DNA of 64,000 nucleotides from an uncultured Collinsella sp. (GTDB lineage Bacteria; Actinomycetota; Coriobacteriia; Coriobacteriales; Coriobacteriaceae). A program made the position numbers and the translations under genes. This document shows positions 32,993 to 41,933 of the stretch, one piece after another (the stretch's first letter is position 1; the number at the start of each line of letters is the position of its first letter). The DNA lies in NCBI GenBank assembly GCA_958403385.1, contig CATXXC010000003.1, positions 78,839 to 142,838 on the forward strand, given 5' to 3'. The notes under the pieces are model-generated. The model ran no database searches and was not told where the DNA came from. It saw only the letters and a list, made by a program, of their open reading frames with translations.

Positions 32993-35863
32993 TCACGCTC
33001 CCTGTGCGGCAAGCGCCGCGGTCAGGACGATGCCGGCGATCTTAGCGGCCTCGACGTCATGCTTGTCGAAATCCTCCAAGGCCACCGAGATGGCGACCGT
33101 GGGTGAATCGTAAGGTGCAAAGCCAACGAACATCGAGTTGACGTTGGTGCCGCCAGTCTCGGCCGAGCCGGTCTTGCCGGCAACCTTGACGCCGGGGATT
33201 TGGGCATCGGTGCCGGTGCCGGACTGGACGACGGCAAGCATGGCCTGCTTGACCTGGTCGGCCGTGGCGGAGCTGACGGCCTGACCCAGCGAGCGGGACT
33301 GCGTGGTCTTGACCACGGTTCCGTCCGGGGCGAGTACCTGGGCTACAAAGTACGGGTCCATGATCACGCCGCTGTTAGCGATGGCGGCGGCAATCACGGC
33401 GTTTTGCATGACGGTGGTCTGCGGGCCGGGCGTGTGGTCCATGCCGACAGGCTGGCCGGCGCCGGCCCAGGCGGTCTCCCACTCGGTCATGAGCGACGGG
33501 TCGGCCATGATGGAGGCCGCGGAGGTCAGGTCCTGGCCGAGCTTTTGGCCGTAGCCAAAGGCGTTGGCAAACTGCACGAGCGTGTTTGCGCCAACTTCGT
33601 TTGCCACCTGGCCAAAGACGACGTTGGAGGACACGGCAAAGGCCTGCTGCAGGCTGATGGTGCCGTAGCTCTCGTTGGCAGAGTTGGTGACCTGTGCGTT
33701 GCCGATGTCCATGGAGCCGGGCGCCTGGTAGGTGCTGGTAAGGCTGGCGGTACCGGTCTCGAGTGCCGCGGAAAGCGTAACGACCTTAAACGTTGAGCCC
33801 GGCGTGTACAGCGCGTCCATGGCGCGATTGTACATGGAGCCGTCCTCGCCGCCGCCCGTCTGCAGCAGGGCATCGATGTTGGTGTTGTCGTAGGTGGGCG
33901 AGCTGGCACATGCGAGCACCGCGCCGGTACGCGGGTCGATGACCACCACAGCGCCCTTAAAGCCCTTGAGCGCCTGCTCGGCCGCCGTCTGGATGCGCGA
34001 GTCGATGGTGAGCTTGGCGGTGTTGCCCGGCTGGGTCTGGCCCGCGAGCGACGCGATGGCGTTGTTCCAGCTGGAGTAATCCTTAGAGCCGGTGAGCGTG
34101 TCGTTCATGACGCTCTCGATGGCGGTGGTGCCATACTGCTGGCTCACGTAGCCAACCACGTGCGCTGCCAGGTTACCGTTGGGGTAGGAGCGTACGTAGG
34201 TGCCGTCCTCCTGCTGCAGCGACTCGGCCAGCGTCACGCCGTCGGACGTGATGATGGAGCCGCGCTGGATGTACTTGGAGCGGGCGATGGTGTGGTTGTT
34301 GGTCGGCATGTCCTGATAGTCCTTGGCCTTAATGACCTGGACATAGGTGAGGTTGCCGATAAGGATGGCGAACAGCGCCGTAAAGGCGAGCACCGCGCGG
34401 GTTAGACGGTTGGCGAGCGCAACGCGGCCGAGCACACCGGATTCAGGCGTGTCGAGCAGGCGACGTCGCATGCGCGAGCCGACGGAATGGCTGCCGCTGC
34501 CGTAGGAAGACGAGGTGGCAAAGCGCGTGCCCGTCGGGGCGGCGGCAGATGCGACCTGATCATCGGTGATGGCGGCCATGGTGCCGGTGCCGGTAAGCTC
34601 GGCCTCGCGTCCGGTAGCCTCGTCACCGGCGCGCAGCAGGAGCGCGACGATGATAAAGCTCGCCAGCAGCGAGGAGCCGCCCTGGCTCATAAAGGGCAGG
34701 GTGACGCCGGTCAGCGGGATCAGGCGGGTGACGCCGCCCACGATCAAAAAGGCCTGGAAGCTGATGGCTGCCGTAAGACCCGTGGCGCTAAAGGCGGCGA
34801 GGTCGGATTTAGCGCGGGCAGCTGTGGTGAGGCCACGCACGGCAAAGAGCATAAACAGGATGAGCACGGCGCCGCCGCCCAAAAGGCCCATCTCCTCGCC
34901 GATAGCCGAGAAGATAAAGTCGGACTCGACGACAGGGATGTTGTTGGCCATGCCGTTGCCGATGCCAACACCGACCAGACCGCCATCGGCAAGCGAGAAG
35001 AGCGACTGGACGATCTGGTAGCCCTGGCCCTGGGCGTCCTTAAACGGATCGACCCAAACCTGGAAACGCACCTGAACGTGCGATAGGAACTTGTAGGCGC
35101 CCACGGCTCCGACAGCTAAGAGCGCAAGGCCGATAACGACATACGAAAAGCGCCCCGTGGCAACGTAGAGCATCAGCAAGAAGATGGTGTAGAACAGCAC
35201 GGCCGAGCCCAGGTCGCGTTCGAAGACGACGACGAGCAGGCACACACCCCACACGGCAAACAGCGGCAGCAGCAGTCGCAGACGAGGGATCTTAAAGCCC
35301 AGGATCTTGCGGTTGGAGATGGAGAGCAGCTCGCGGTTCTCGGCCAAGTAGCCGGCCAGGAACAGCACGATAAAGACCTTGGCGAACTCGCCAGGCTGGA
35401 TGGTAAAGCCCGCGATGCGAATCCACAGCTTGGAGCCCGAGATCGTGGTGCCGATAAAGATGGGCAGCATCAGCAGGATGATGCCGATAATGCCAAAGGT
35501 GTACTTGTAGCGCATGACCACGTCGAGGTTTTTGACCAGTGCAAGCGTTCCCACCATCAGGGCCACCGAGACAAACAGGATGATGAGCTGTGAGATGGCG
35601 AGAGCGGGGGCGAGACGCGTCACGAACGTGATGCCGATGCCCGAAAGTATAAATACGATGGGTAGGATGGCGGGGTCGGCGCCGGGCGCCAAGATGCGCA
35701 CGGCGATATGTGCCGCGGCGAAGGCGGCAAAGAGGCCGATCGGTACGGCGAGCGTCTCAAAGGAGATGGCAGCGCCCGCGGTGAGGACGTACATCGCATA
35801 CAGCAGGATGACGGGGAACGCCGAGGCGATGAGCAAGAGCAGCTCGGTGTTGCGGCGACTCAT
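32993..35863 (-). CDS. fused SEDS glycosyltransferase / class B penicillin-binding protein
   Basis: A 956-residue fusion; start MSRRNTELLLL at 35863 eight bases after AAGGGAG. Residues about 5-415 are a ten-helix FtsW/RodA/SpoVE polymerase with the conserved extracellular loop WVDPFKDAQGQGYQIVQSL, GVGIGNG and ESDFIFSAIGEE. A linker of about 60 residues leads to a new membrane helix (about 483-505), the PBP dimerisation region, and a transpeptidase with STFK (Ser690), SSN in FAVSSNVVF, and KTG (Lys897). In most bacteria these two activities are separate interacting proteins; here they are one chain, making glycan strands and cross-links at one place. Probably the elongation or division synthase controlled by PknB. 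Confidence 0.9.
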   Translation of the reverse strand: MSRRNTELLLLIASAFPVILLYAMYVLTAGAAISFETLAVPIGLFAAFAAAHIAVRILAPGADPAILPIVFILSGIGITFVTRLAPALAISQLIILFVSVALMVGTLALVKNLDVVMRYKYTFGIIGIILLMLPIFIGTTISGSKLWIRIAGFTIQPGEFAKVFIVLFLAGYLAENRELLSISNRKILGFKIPRLRLLLPLFAVWGVCLLVVVFERDLGSAVLFYTIFLLMLYVATGRFSYVVIGLALLAVGAVGAYKFLSHVQVRFQVWVDPFKDAQGQGYQIVQSLFSLADGGLVGVGIGNGMANNIPVVESDFIFSAIGEEMGLLGGGAVLILFMLFAVRGLTTAARAKSDLAAFSATGLTAAISFQAFLIVGGVTRLIPLTGVTLPFMSQGGSSLLASFIIVALLLRAGDEATGREAELTGTGTMAAITDDQVASAAAPTGTRFATSSSYGSGSHSVGSRMRRRLLDTPESGVLGRVALANRLTRAVLAFTALFAILIGNLTYVQVIKAKDYQDMPTNNHTIARSKYIQRGSIITSDGVTLAESLQQEDGTYVRSYPNGNLAAHVVGYVSQQYGTTAIESVMNDTLTGSKDYSSWNNAIASLAGQTQPGNTAKLTIDSRIQTAAEQALKGFKGAVVVIDPRTGAVLACASSPTYDNTNIDALLQTGGGEDGSMYNRAMDALYTPGSTFKVVTLSAALETGTASLTSTYQAPGSMDIGNAQVTNSANESYGTISLQQAFAVSSNVVFGQVANEVGANTLVQFANAFGYGQKLGQDLTSAASIMADPSLMTEWETAWAGAGQPVGMDHTPGPQTTVMQNAVIAAAIANSGVIMDPYFVAQVLAPDGTVVKTTQSRSLGQAVSSATADQVKQAMLAVVQSGTGTDAQIPGVKVAGKTGSAETGGTNVNSMFVGFAPYDSPTVAISVALEDFDKHDVEAAKIAGIVLTAALAAQGA

Positions 35864-35879
35864 AAGCGGCACTCCCTTT

Positions 35880-37679
35880 CTAATTCTTATCGGAGGCTTC
35901 GGCCTCGGCGGACTGTTCGGCGGTTTTCTCGGAATCTGATTCGGAGGTCGATCCCTGATTGGTGTTGTCGCGAATCGTTTGCGCGTCGATCACCTGGCGG
36001 GTCTGCTCCTCGTCGATCTGGTGGCGGTACTTGGATATCGTGTCCTGCGCATCGTCGACACTTGTTTGCGGAATGCCCGCCTTGAGGCGGTTTTGCGTGT
36101 CTTCGGGCAGGTCGGATAGCTTGATGCTGGTTTCGCTTTCGAGCCAGTGGAGCTTGAGTCCGAGCGGCTTGCCGGGCAGGCCGCGCCAGACGGCGACATT
36201 GCCCTGGTAGGTACCCAGGTAGTACGAGCCGGTGACACCCGTGTAGGCCCAGATGCCAGCTGCCAGCACAAAGACGAGGGCCAGAATGGCGGCGATAGTA
36301 ACGTTGCGGCGACGCACGCGCTGCGCCTCGCGCATAACGCCATCGTCAACCAGGTCAACGACTACTACGGTCACGTTGTCGTGGCCGCCGGCAGCAAGCG
36401 CCGCGTCCACTAGGTTGTCGACGCAGATTTGCGCGGTTGAGGACTGCGTGGCGATGTTCTCGATATCGCTATCGGGAATCATGCTCGAGAGGCCGTCGGA
36501 GCACAGGATCAGGCGGTCGCCTTCCTCGATATGCAGAGTGAAGTGGTCGGCATACATGGCGGGGTCCGAGCCCAGTGCGCGGGTGATGACCGAACGGTTG
36601 GGGTGGACGCGAGCCTCGTCTGCCGTGATCTCGCCGGCGTCCACGAGCTCCTCCACGTAGGAGTGGTCGCGGGTCACGCGGATGAGCGTGCCCTCGTGGA
36701 GCAGGTAGGCGCGAGAGTCGCCCACGTGGGCGATGGCGAGCGTGTCGTTTTCGATATAGGCGCAGGTGGCTGTGCAGCCCATGCCGGGCTTGCCCAGGCC
36801 GTTCAGGGCCGCCTCGATTACGGCGGCGTTGGCTGCCTCGACGGCTGCGGCCAGGCGTGCTGCGTCGGCGGACTGTGGGGCCGTCTTGGCAATAGTCTCG
36901 ACGGCGATGGAAGAGGCTACCTCGCCGGCAGCGTGACCGCCCATGCCGTCGCATACGCAAAAGAGCGGCGACTGCACCAGGTAGGAATCCTCATTGTGCG
37001 GGCGCACGCAGCCAACGTCGGAGCGGGCGCCCCACATAAGTTGCGTGGTGGTGCCGGCATCATAGGTCGAGTCGGTCTCGATGCGCTCCTCGGTCAGGGG
37101 CTCAAAGCTCATGGTCGAGCCGGGGTCTTTGAGCTTGGCCTCAACGGCGGCAACGTCGATCTCGGCTGTGTCACCGGGAGAGACGGTGTCGGTCTCGGCG
37201 TTTGATTCGGAATCGCCGGTGTCCGGGGAGCCGGGCTCCTCGGACACGCGGGCGGTCGACTCGTCGTCTTGCGGGCTGACGTCTATAGGCTCGGGCGCCG
37301 GCGTAGACGCGGGCGCAACCTCGGATGCCGGGGCTATGGGAAACGCCGGCGCGGCGGGCTCGGGTGCCGCAAACACCGCAGCGCTCTCGTTGATTGCCGC
37401 GGCGACGGGCTCTGCAAAGTGAGCCGGCGCCGGGGTTGCTTCGGGCGCTGTGGGCTGTTCCGCAGCATGTGCGCCGATGGGCGCCGCTGCGGCATCCTCT
37501 TCGTCCTCGTTATCGGCGAGATCCGAAATATCATGCGTTACATGCGAAAGAGGCAGGGAGAACACGGTGTCCTCGGGTTCCACGGGTGCGGAGCCCGCTG
37601 GAGCGGCGTGGGCCGGCGCAGCTGTGGCGGCGGCCGGTGCCTCGGTCATAGTTGCGGACTTGTTCTCCTCGTCGATCAT
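35880..37679 (-). CDS. pstP: PP2C-family Ser/Thr phosphatase with long acidic N-terminus
   Basis: A 599-residue protein. Residues 1-210 are Ala/Pro/Glu-rich and look disordered. The PP2C domain follows with the metal-binding motifs: SDVGCVRPHNEDS, FCVCDGMGGHAAGEVAS, AHVGDSRAYLL, LILCSDGLSSMI and GGHDNVTVVVV. One membrane helix (VTIAAILALVFVLAAGIWAY) and an exported tail of about 110 residues end the protein. PstP removes phosphate from PknB and its targets. The usual actinobacterial PstP lacks such a long N-terminal extension. Its ATG overlaps the stop of the FHA gene by four bases; the SEDS-PBP gene starts 16 bases after its stop. Confidence 0.9.
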   Translation of the reverse strand: MIDEENKSATMTEAPAAATAAPAHAAPAGSAPVEPEDTVFSLPLSHVTHDISDLADNEDEEDAAAAPIGAHAAEQPTAPEATPAPAHFAEPVAAAINESAAVFAAPEPAAPAFPIAPASEVAPASTPAPEPIDVSPQDDESTARVSEEPGSPDTGDSESNAETDTVSPGDTAEIDVAAVEAKLKDPGSTMSFEPLTEERIETDSTYDAGTTTQLMWGARSDVGCVRPHNEDSYLVQSPLFCVCDGMGGHAAGEVASSIAVETIAKTAPQSADAARLAAAVEAANAAVIEAALNGLGKPGMGCTATCAYIENDTLAIAHVGDSRAYLLHEGTLIRVTRDHSYVEELVDAGEITADEARVHPNRSVITRALGSDPAMYADHFTLHIEEGDRLILCSDGLSSMIPDSDIENIATQSSTAQICVDNLVDAALAAGGHDNVTVVVVDLVDDGVMREAQRVRRRNVTIAAILALVFVLAAGIWAYTGVTGSYYLGTYQGNVAVWRGLPGKPLGLKLHWLESETSIKLSDLPEDTQNRLKAGIPQTSVDDAQDTISKYRHQIDEEQTRQVIDAQTIRDNTNQGSTSESDSEKTAEQSAEAEASDKN

Positions 37680-38092
37680 CGACGGTTCACCTTCATGACC
37701 ACGTCGCCAATCTGGACTTCGTCGCCTTCGCGCAGCGTCGCGGGCTCCACCAGCTGGCGGCCGTTGACGAGCGTGCCGTTAAGCGAGTTGAGGTCTTCGA
37801 TGATGAGCGCCGGGCCCTGCAGCGAAAAGCGCGCATGCGAGGCCGAGACGAACGGTTCGTTGATGCAGATGTCCGAAGATGGCGAGCGACCGACGATGAC
37901 GGGGCCGAGCATGTCTACGTGGATGCCGCGGATACCGCGCGGACCCTTGTCCACATCGATCGTCCAAATGGCCGAGTCGCGGCGCTGTCCGCGCACAAGT
38001 CCCACGCCGGTCTTCATGACGGCGAACAGGAAGATATAGAGCAGGGCGACCAGGACGATGCGGCCTGCAAAAAGGACGATATCGATGTTCAT
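37676..38092 (-). CDS. fhaB: FHA-domain membrane protein FhaB
   Basis: A 138-residue protein: one N-terminal membrane helix (DIVLFAGRIVLVALLYIFLF) and a C-terminal FHA domain with VIVGRSPSSDICI, SASHARFSL and LNSLNGTLVNG, the phosphothreonine-binding loops. In mycobacteria FhaB (FipA) is a PknB/PknA substrate that links kinase signalling to the division site. It lies six bases after fhaA and overlaps the phosphatase gene by four. Confidence 0.9.
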   Translation of the reverse strand: MNIDIVLFAGRIVLVALLYIFLFAVMKTGVGLVRGQRRDSAIWTIDVDKGPRGIRGIHVDMLGPVIVGRSPSSDICINEPFVSASHARFSLQGPALIIEDLNSLNGTLVNGRQLVEPATLREGDEVQIGDVVMKVNRR

Positions 38093-38098
38093 AAGCGA

Positions 38099-39109
38099 CT
38101 ATCCCCTAAATTCAAAGGTGCTCAGGCCAAACGTCAGCAGATCGCCGTTGCGCAGCGGGCAGCGCGTGATGCGACGGTTGTTGACGAGCGTGCCGTTGGT
38201 GGAATTGAGGTCCTCGATCGACCAGTCCGAACCGGTAAAGGTGAGCTGGGCGTGACGGCGCGACACGTTGGGGTCGCGCAGGGCGATGTCCGAAACCGAG
38301 CGCTCGCGACCGATGGTCACCTGCGCGGAAGTGATGCTGTGGCTCTCGCCGCTCACGACGTCGACGAGCTGGGCGAGCGGGCGCTGCGGGGCGCGGGTGC
38401 TCGCCATGTTGGAGGCAATACCGGCCGCGGCGCCAAGGCCCACGGCGGCGCCGGTCGCGGCGGCTCCGCCCATACCGGCGAGGGCGTCACGAGAGACGGT
38501 CTGCGGCACGGGGATGGGCGCGGCGGCGGGGTCGGGGACGTTGGGCGCAAAGGGATCGGCCACGGCAAGCGGGTCGGGAGCGGCGGCGCGGGGCATCGGC
38601 TGCTGGGGCATGGCGGCGGGGTGCTGTTGCTGCGGAGCGGCGAATTGCTGCTTGCCGGCGCGGGGAGCGCTGGCGGCGCGGCTTGCGGCCGAGTTGTTCT
38701 GGCCCAGGCCATTCTGGTAGGCGCGCTCTTCCTCGTACAGACGACCGAGCGTGGGGGCGTCGACGTTCTCGGCAAAGACCGAGAACTTACCGGCACGCAG
38801 CTGCGGGTCGATCATAAAGCGAACGAGGGGTTCGCCGACAAACACATAGCGGCGCTTTTCGGCCTGCGCCTTCACAAACTCGCGGACTTCGCGCGAAAGC
38901 TCGGGATAGAACGGGGCGAGCATGGGATCGTCGTCGGCGGCGATCAGGATGGTATAGAGTGCCGGCGCGGTGTTGACACCGTTGATCACCAGAGTCTGAT
39001 CCTCCATGTCGCGAGCGGCCTGCTTGGCAAGCTTCTTAAAGGAGAACGGGGCACGGGTGGCACCGAAGATGCCGGCCACGTGGTCCTCGAAGATGTTCAG
39101 GAAGTTCAC
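38099..39109 (-). CDS. fhaA: FHA-domain protein FhaA with DUF3662 domain
   Basis: A 336-residue cytoplasmic protein. Residues 1-120 match the DUF3662 (FhaA_N) layout, opening MNFLNIFEDHVAGIFGATRA. A Gln/Ala/Pro-rich linker (QQQHPAAMPQQPMPRAAAPD) of about 100 residues leads to a C-terminal FHA domain with VTIGRERSVSDIAL, SRRHAQLTF and LNSTNGTLVNN. Mycobacterial FhaA binds the phosphorylated pseudokinase MviN and restrains peptidoglycan synthesis. Its start overlaps the end of the kinase gene by four bases. Confidence 0.9.
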   Translation of the reverse strand: MNFLNIFEDHVAGIFGATRAPFSFKKLAKQAARDMEDQTLVINGVNTAPALYTILIAADDDPMLAPFYPELSREVREFVKAQAEKRRYVFVGEPLVRFMIDPQLRAGKFSVFAENVDAPTLGRLYEEERAYQNGLGQNNSAASRAASAPRAGKQQFAAPQQQHPAAMPQQPMPRAAAPDPLAVADPFAPNVPDPAAAPIPVPQTVSRDALAGMGGAAATGAAVGLGAAAGIASNMASTRAPQRPLAQLVDVVSGESHSITSAQVTIGRERSVSDIALRDPNVSRRHAQLTFTGSDWSIEDLNSTNGTLVNNRRITRCPLRNGDLLTFGLSTFEFRG

Positions 39110-40959
39110 GAAAGATCACTCTCCGTATAGGTTCTTTGGTATCCGAGCAAATATAGGCATATCCCAACGATTATAGAGGATAGGGTTCCCGCAACCGCCG
39201 CCTTGACGACGACCGCGGCCGCAAGGCTGGCAATTTCCATATGGTGTGCAAGACAGAGCGACGCCGCGGAGCCTATTCCGCAGCCGGCGATGGCAGCGAT
39301 TGCAGCCAGGTTCGAGCCCTGCTCGGCACGCCTGGCATGGGCGTTGAGCAGCAGAGATGTCAGTGCAGCTGTCGCCGCGACAAGCACAACGGCAGCCCAG
39401 AAGAGCATGTCTCCCAGCGCCGCGGCAACATTGCCGAGCCCCAGCACGCCTCCGGCGGAAAGCGCAACCGTAGCCAGGCGGCCAAAAAGCGCGCCCATCC
39501 CCGTAGCGGCCGCGGCGCTTGCCGGGCCGAGCCAAAAGGCCGCGATGCCGGCGGCGACCCCGGCGGCAAGGAGGACGTCGCCCGTTAGACAGCCAAGTGC
39601 CACCGCGCAGGTGAGCGCGGCGCTCGCGGCGGCCTCGGTGCGGCCCCAGGCGATCCACCAACCGGACATGGTGGCGGCAAAGAGCACCGCGACGGGCAGC
39701 ATCGACAGGATGCCCTGCGCCTGCATGGTGGCGTTGGCCATAAGTACCAAAAAGCCCACGGCCGAGATGGCCGAGCCAATCTGCGGGGCCAGGCCGGCGG
39801 CCGCCCCAATCGCGATGGCCGCGGCAATAAGTCCGGGAAGCGCCGCGACGCCAGCCGTCTGCATGATCAAAAAGCTAAAGGCGCCACACGCTAGCGCCGA
39901 GATGGCGCGCATGGTGTAATCGCGCGCGTGGCTCCAGCGCGTGCCGGCCCAGCCGAGTGCGGGGTCGACCTCGATGGCGTCGTCCTCATAGGGCAACGAT
40001 TCGATATCGTCTGCCGCGCGCTCGTCATCCGACAGCTCGCCCACCATCTGCTCCAGGCTGCGACGGCCCTCGCGCACGCTGCCCAAGCCGGCGAGCAGCT
40101 GGTCGCAAAATGCCTCGATGCTGTTGGGGCGGTCTTGCGGCATGGGGGAGAGGGCGCTCATGAGCGCAGCCTCGGCTCCTGAGGGAAAGTGCGGGATGAG
40201 CTCGCTGGGGTAGGTGGCACCGCCGATGATGCGGCCGAGCGAGTCGCCGGGCGTGGCGGCCATAAAGGGGGCGCTGCCGCACAGGCCCTCGTAGGTCACA
40301 CAGGCGAGGGCAAAGACGTCGGCGCGCTCGTCAACCGTGCCAGTCTCGATGTCGAGCTGCTCGGGTGGCATGTAGCCGATGGTGCCACCGCGCGAGCCGC
40401 CAAAGCCGCCGGCAGACGACAGCCGCGCCATGCCAAAGTCGGTGAGCTTTACATTGCCCGAGTGGTCGATGAGCACGTTGGCGGGCTTAATATCCAGGTG
40501 GAGCACGCCGTTGCTATGGGCGAAGGTGAGCGCCTGGCCCAACGCATCGGCAATTGCCGCGGCCTCGTCAAAGGTAAGTGAGTGACCGTCCACGCGATGC
40601 AAAAACTCGGCTAGGGACATGCCGTCGACATATTCCATGACTAGGTAGGCATAGGCGGTGTCGTGCGTAAAGTCGATAACCTGCACGATATTGGGATGTT
40701 GAAGCATGGCGGCGGTGTGTGCCTCGCGCAGGACATCCATGATGTCGCTGGCGGGCATGCCGGCGCCGTTGATAAGGGGGATGCGCTTAATGGCGACGCG
40801 GCGGCGCAGGTGCGTGTCGCGGCAAATCTCGATGGAGCCAAAACCGCCGGTCGCAAGTGTCTCGAGCGGCTGGTACCGCTTGAGCAGCTCGCGAGAGCTG
40901 GTGCCCTCCAAGGGAACGTCCGGCGAGAACCGGGCGGTATGTTGCGAGAAAAGCGGCAT
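39106..40959 (-). CDS. multi-helix membrane serine/threonine kinase (HLD type)
   Basis: A 617-residue protein; the ATG at 40959 (MPLFSQHTAR) follows GAGGG and is preferred to a TTG six bases earlier. Kinase domain about 28-300: LATGGFGSIEICRD glycine loop, VAIKR Lys, catalytic loop HLDIKPANV (154-162) with Leu in place of the Arg of HRD, and DFG at 174-176. After a linker, roughly eight to nine hydrophobic helices (about 360-610) form an integral membrane region, not a PASTA sensor. Loss of the Arg means activity need not depend on activation-loop phosphorylation. First gene of the FhaA-FhaB-PstP-SEDS/PBP-PknB operon, in the position of PknA or MviN. Confidence 0.85.
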   Translation of the reverse strand: MPLFSQHTARFSPDVPLEGTSSRELLKRYQPLETLATGGFGSIEICRDTHLRRRVAIKRIPLINGAGMPASDIMDVLREAHTAAMLQHPNIVQVIDFTHDTAYAYLVMEYVDGMSLAEFLHRVDGHSLTFDEAAAIADALGQALTFAHSNGVLHLDIKPANVLIDHSGNVKLTDFGMARLSSAGGFGGSRGGTIGYMPPEQLDIETGTVDERADVFALACVTYEGLCGSAPFMAATPGDSLGRIIGGATYPSELIPHFPSGAEAALMSALSPMPQDRPNSIEAFCDQLLAGLGSVREGRRSLEQMVGELSDDERAADDIESLPYEDDAIEVDPALGWAGTRWSHARDYTMRAISALACGAFSFLIMQTAGVAALPGLIAAAIAIGAAAGLAPQIGSAISAVGFLVLMANATMQAQGILSMLPVAVLFAATMSGWWIAWGRTEAAASAALTCAVALGCLTGDVLLAAGVAAGIAAFWLGPASAAAATGMGALFGRLATVALSAGGVLGLGNVAAALGDMLFWAAVVLVAATAALTSLLLNAHARRAEQGSNLAAIAAIAGCGIGSAASLCLAHHMEIASLAAAVVVKAAVAGTLSSIIVGICLYLLGYQRTYTESDLS

Positions 40960-41100
40960 GGCCAACCCTCGTGCGTTTAAAGTTCGTTTGCGAGCGGCGG
41001 GCCGGGGTCAAGCCGTTCGCGGTGGCATAGATGCTGCTAGTTTAGCACGCTCAGGCGCATGGTGAAGGTAGCGGGGCGAGGTGGCCTGTCTGACTTGGCC

Positions 41101-41817
41101 TTAGCGCTTCTTCTTGTTTTTCTTCTGCTTGCGTTGCTTGCCCTTGGCCTCCTGGGGCTTGTCGCCCTGCTTGGCCTCGGCGGCGGCCTTCTCGGCCTTC
41201 ATTTTCTTCTTCTTGGTCTCGATGCGGAGTTTTTTGTTGATGCGGGCCTTGAGGAAGGGACCGAACTGCTCGGCATCGCCACGGACGAAGGTGTCCTTGG
41301 GGATCGTCACGCCCTGGTCGGCGAACATGGCCACAAAGATGCGCTCGCCGTCGAGTACGTGGTCGAGCTTGTCAAACGGGAAGAACTGCGACTTGCCGCT
41401 CTTGCCCCAAACCATCAGGCCGTCCTCGTTGGCGGCGACGCGGCGATAGCGGCCACCCATGGACTCGTCGGCCTCGACGGCGTCGATAAAGTCGCGGGCG
41501 AGCGTGTGGTGCAGGTTCTTGCTCCACCAGGCCAAAAAGGCGCCGAACACGATCAACACGACGCCGAACTTGATCCAGCTGCCGCCGGCCACCAGCATGC
41601 CGATGCCGATGAGCGCGGCAACTGCCGCGGCGACATACAGCGAGCCGCGACGCCTGGGCGAGGCGACCAGGCGGGCGAAGTCGGTGACCAGGTCGTTTTC
41701 GTACTGGTACTCGTTGAGGTACAGGATGCCGTCATCGGCTGCGGCCTGCTCCTCGAGCGCGACCTCGACCTGGTCGGCTGCTTCGGAGGGAACGAGGTTG
41801 CTCTCTGCGTCTGCCAT
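41101..41817 (-). CDS. YcxB-like membrane protein with Lys-rich tail
   Basis: A 238-residue protein. An acidic N-terminus contains LYLNEYQYENDLVTDFARLV; two adjacent hydrophobic segments follow (about 60-100: LYVAAAVAALIGIGMLVAG and FGVVLIVFGAFLAWW), then a soluble part with VAANEDGLMVWGKSGKSQFF and FDKLDHVLDGERIFVAMF, resembling the YcxB domain. The last 40 residues are almost all Lys, Glu, Ala and Gln (KKKKMKAEKAAAEAKQ). Function unknown. It diverges from dnaX, with 116 bases between the two starts. Confidence 0.7.
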   Translation of the reverse strand: MADAESNLVPSEAADQVEVALEEQAAADDGILYLNEYQYENDLVTDFARLVASPRRRGSLYVAAAVAALIGIGMLVAGGSWIKFGVVLIVFGAFLAWWSKNLHHTLARDFIDAVEADESMGGRYRRVAANEDGLMVWGKSGKSQFFPFDKLDHVLDGERIFVAMFADQGVTIPKDTFVRGDAEQFGPFLKARINKKLRIETKKKKMKAEKAAAEAKQGDKPQEAKGKQRKQKKNKKKR

Positions 41818-41933
41818 GCTCTTTGGACTCCTATCGCGGCGGGCTCGCCGTACGGGTTATTATGGAATGCAGTATGCCGTGCGACCGCATGGCCGCCGCG
41901 GCAACAAGACTCAGTATACCCGGGGGAGCACCC

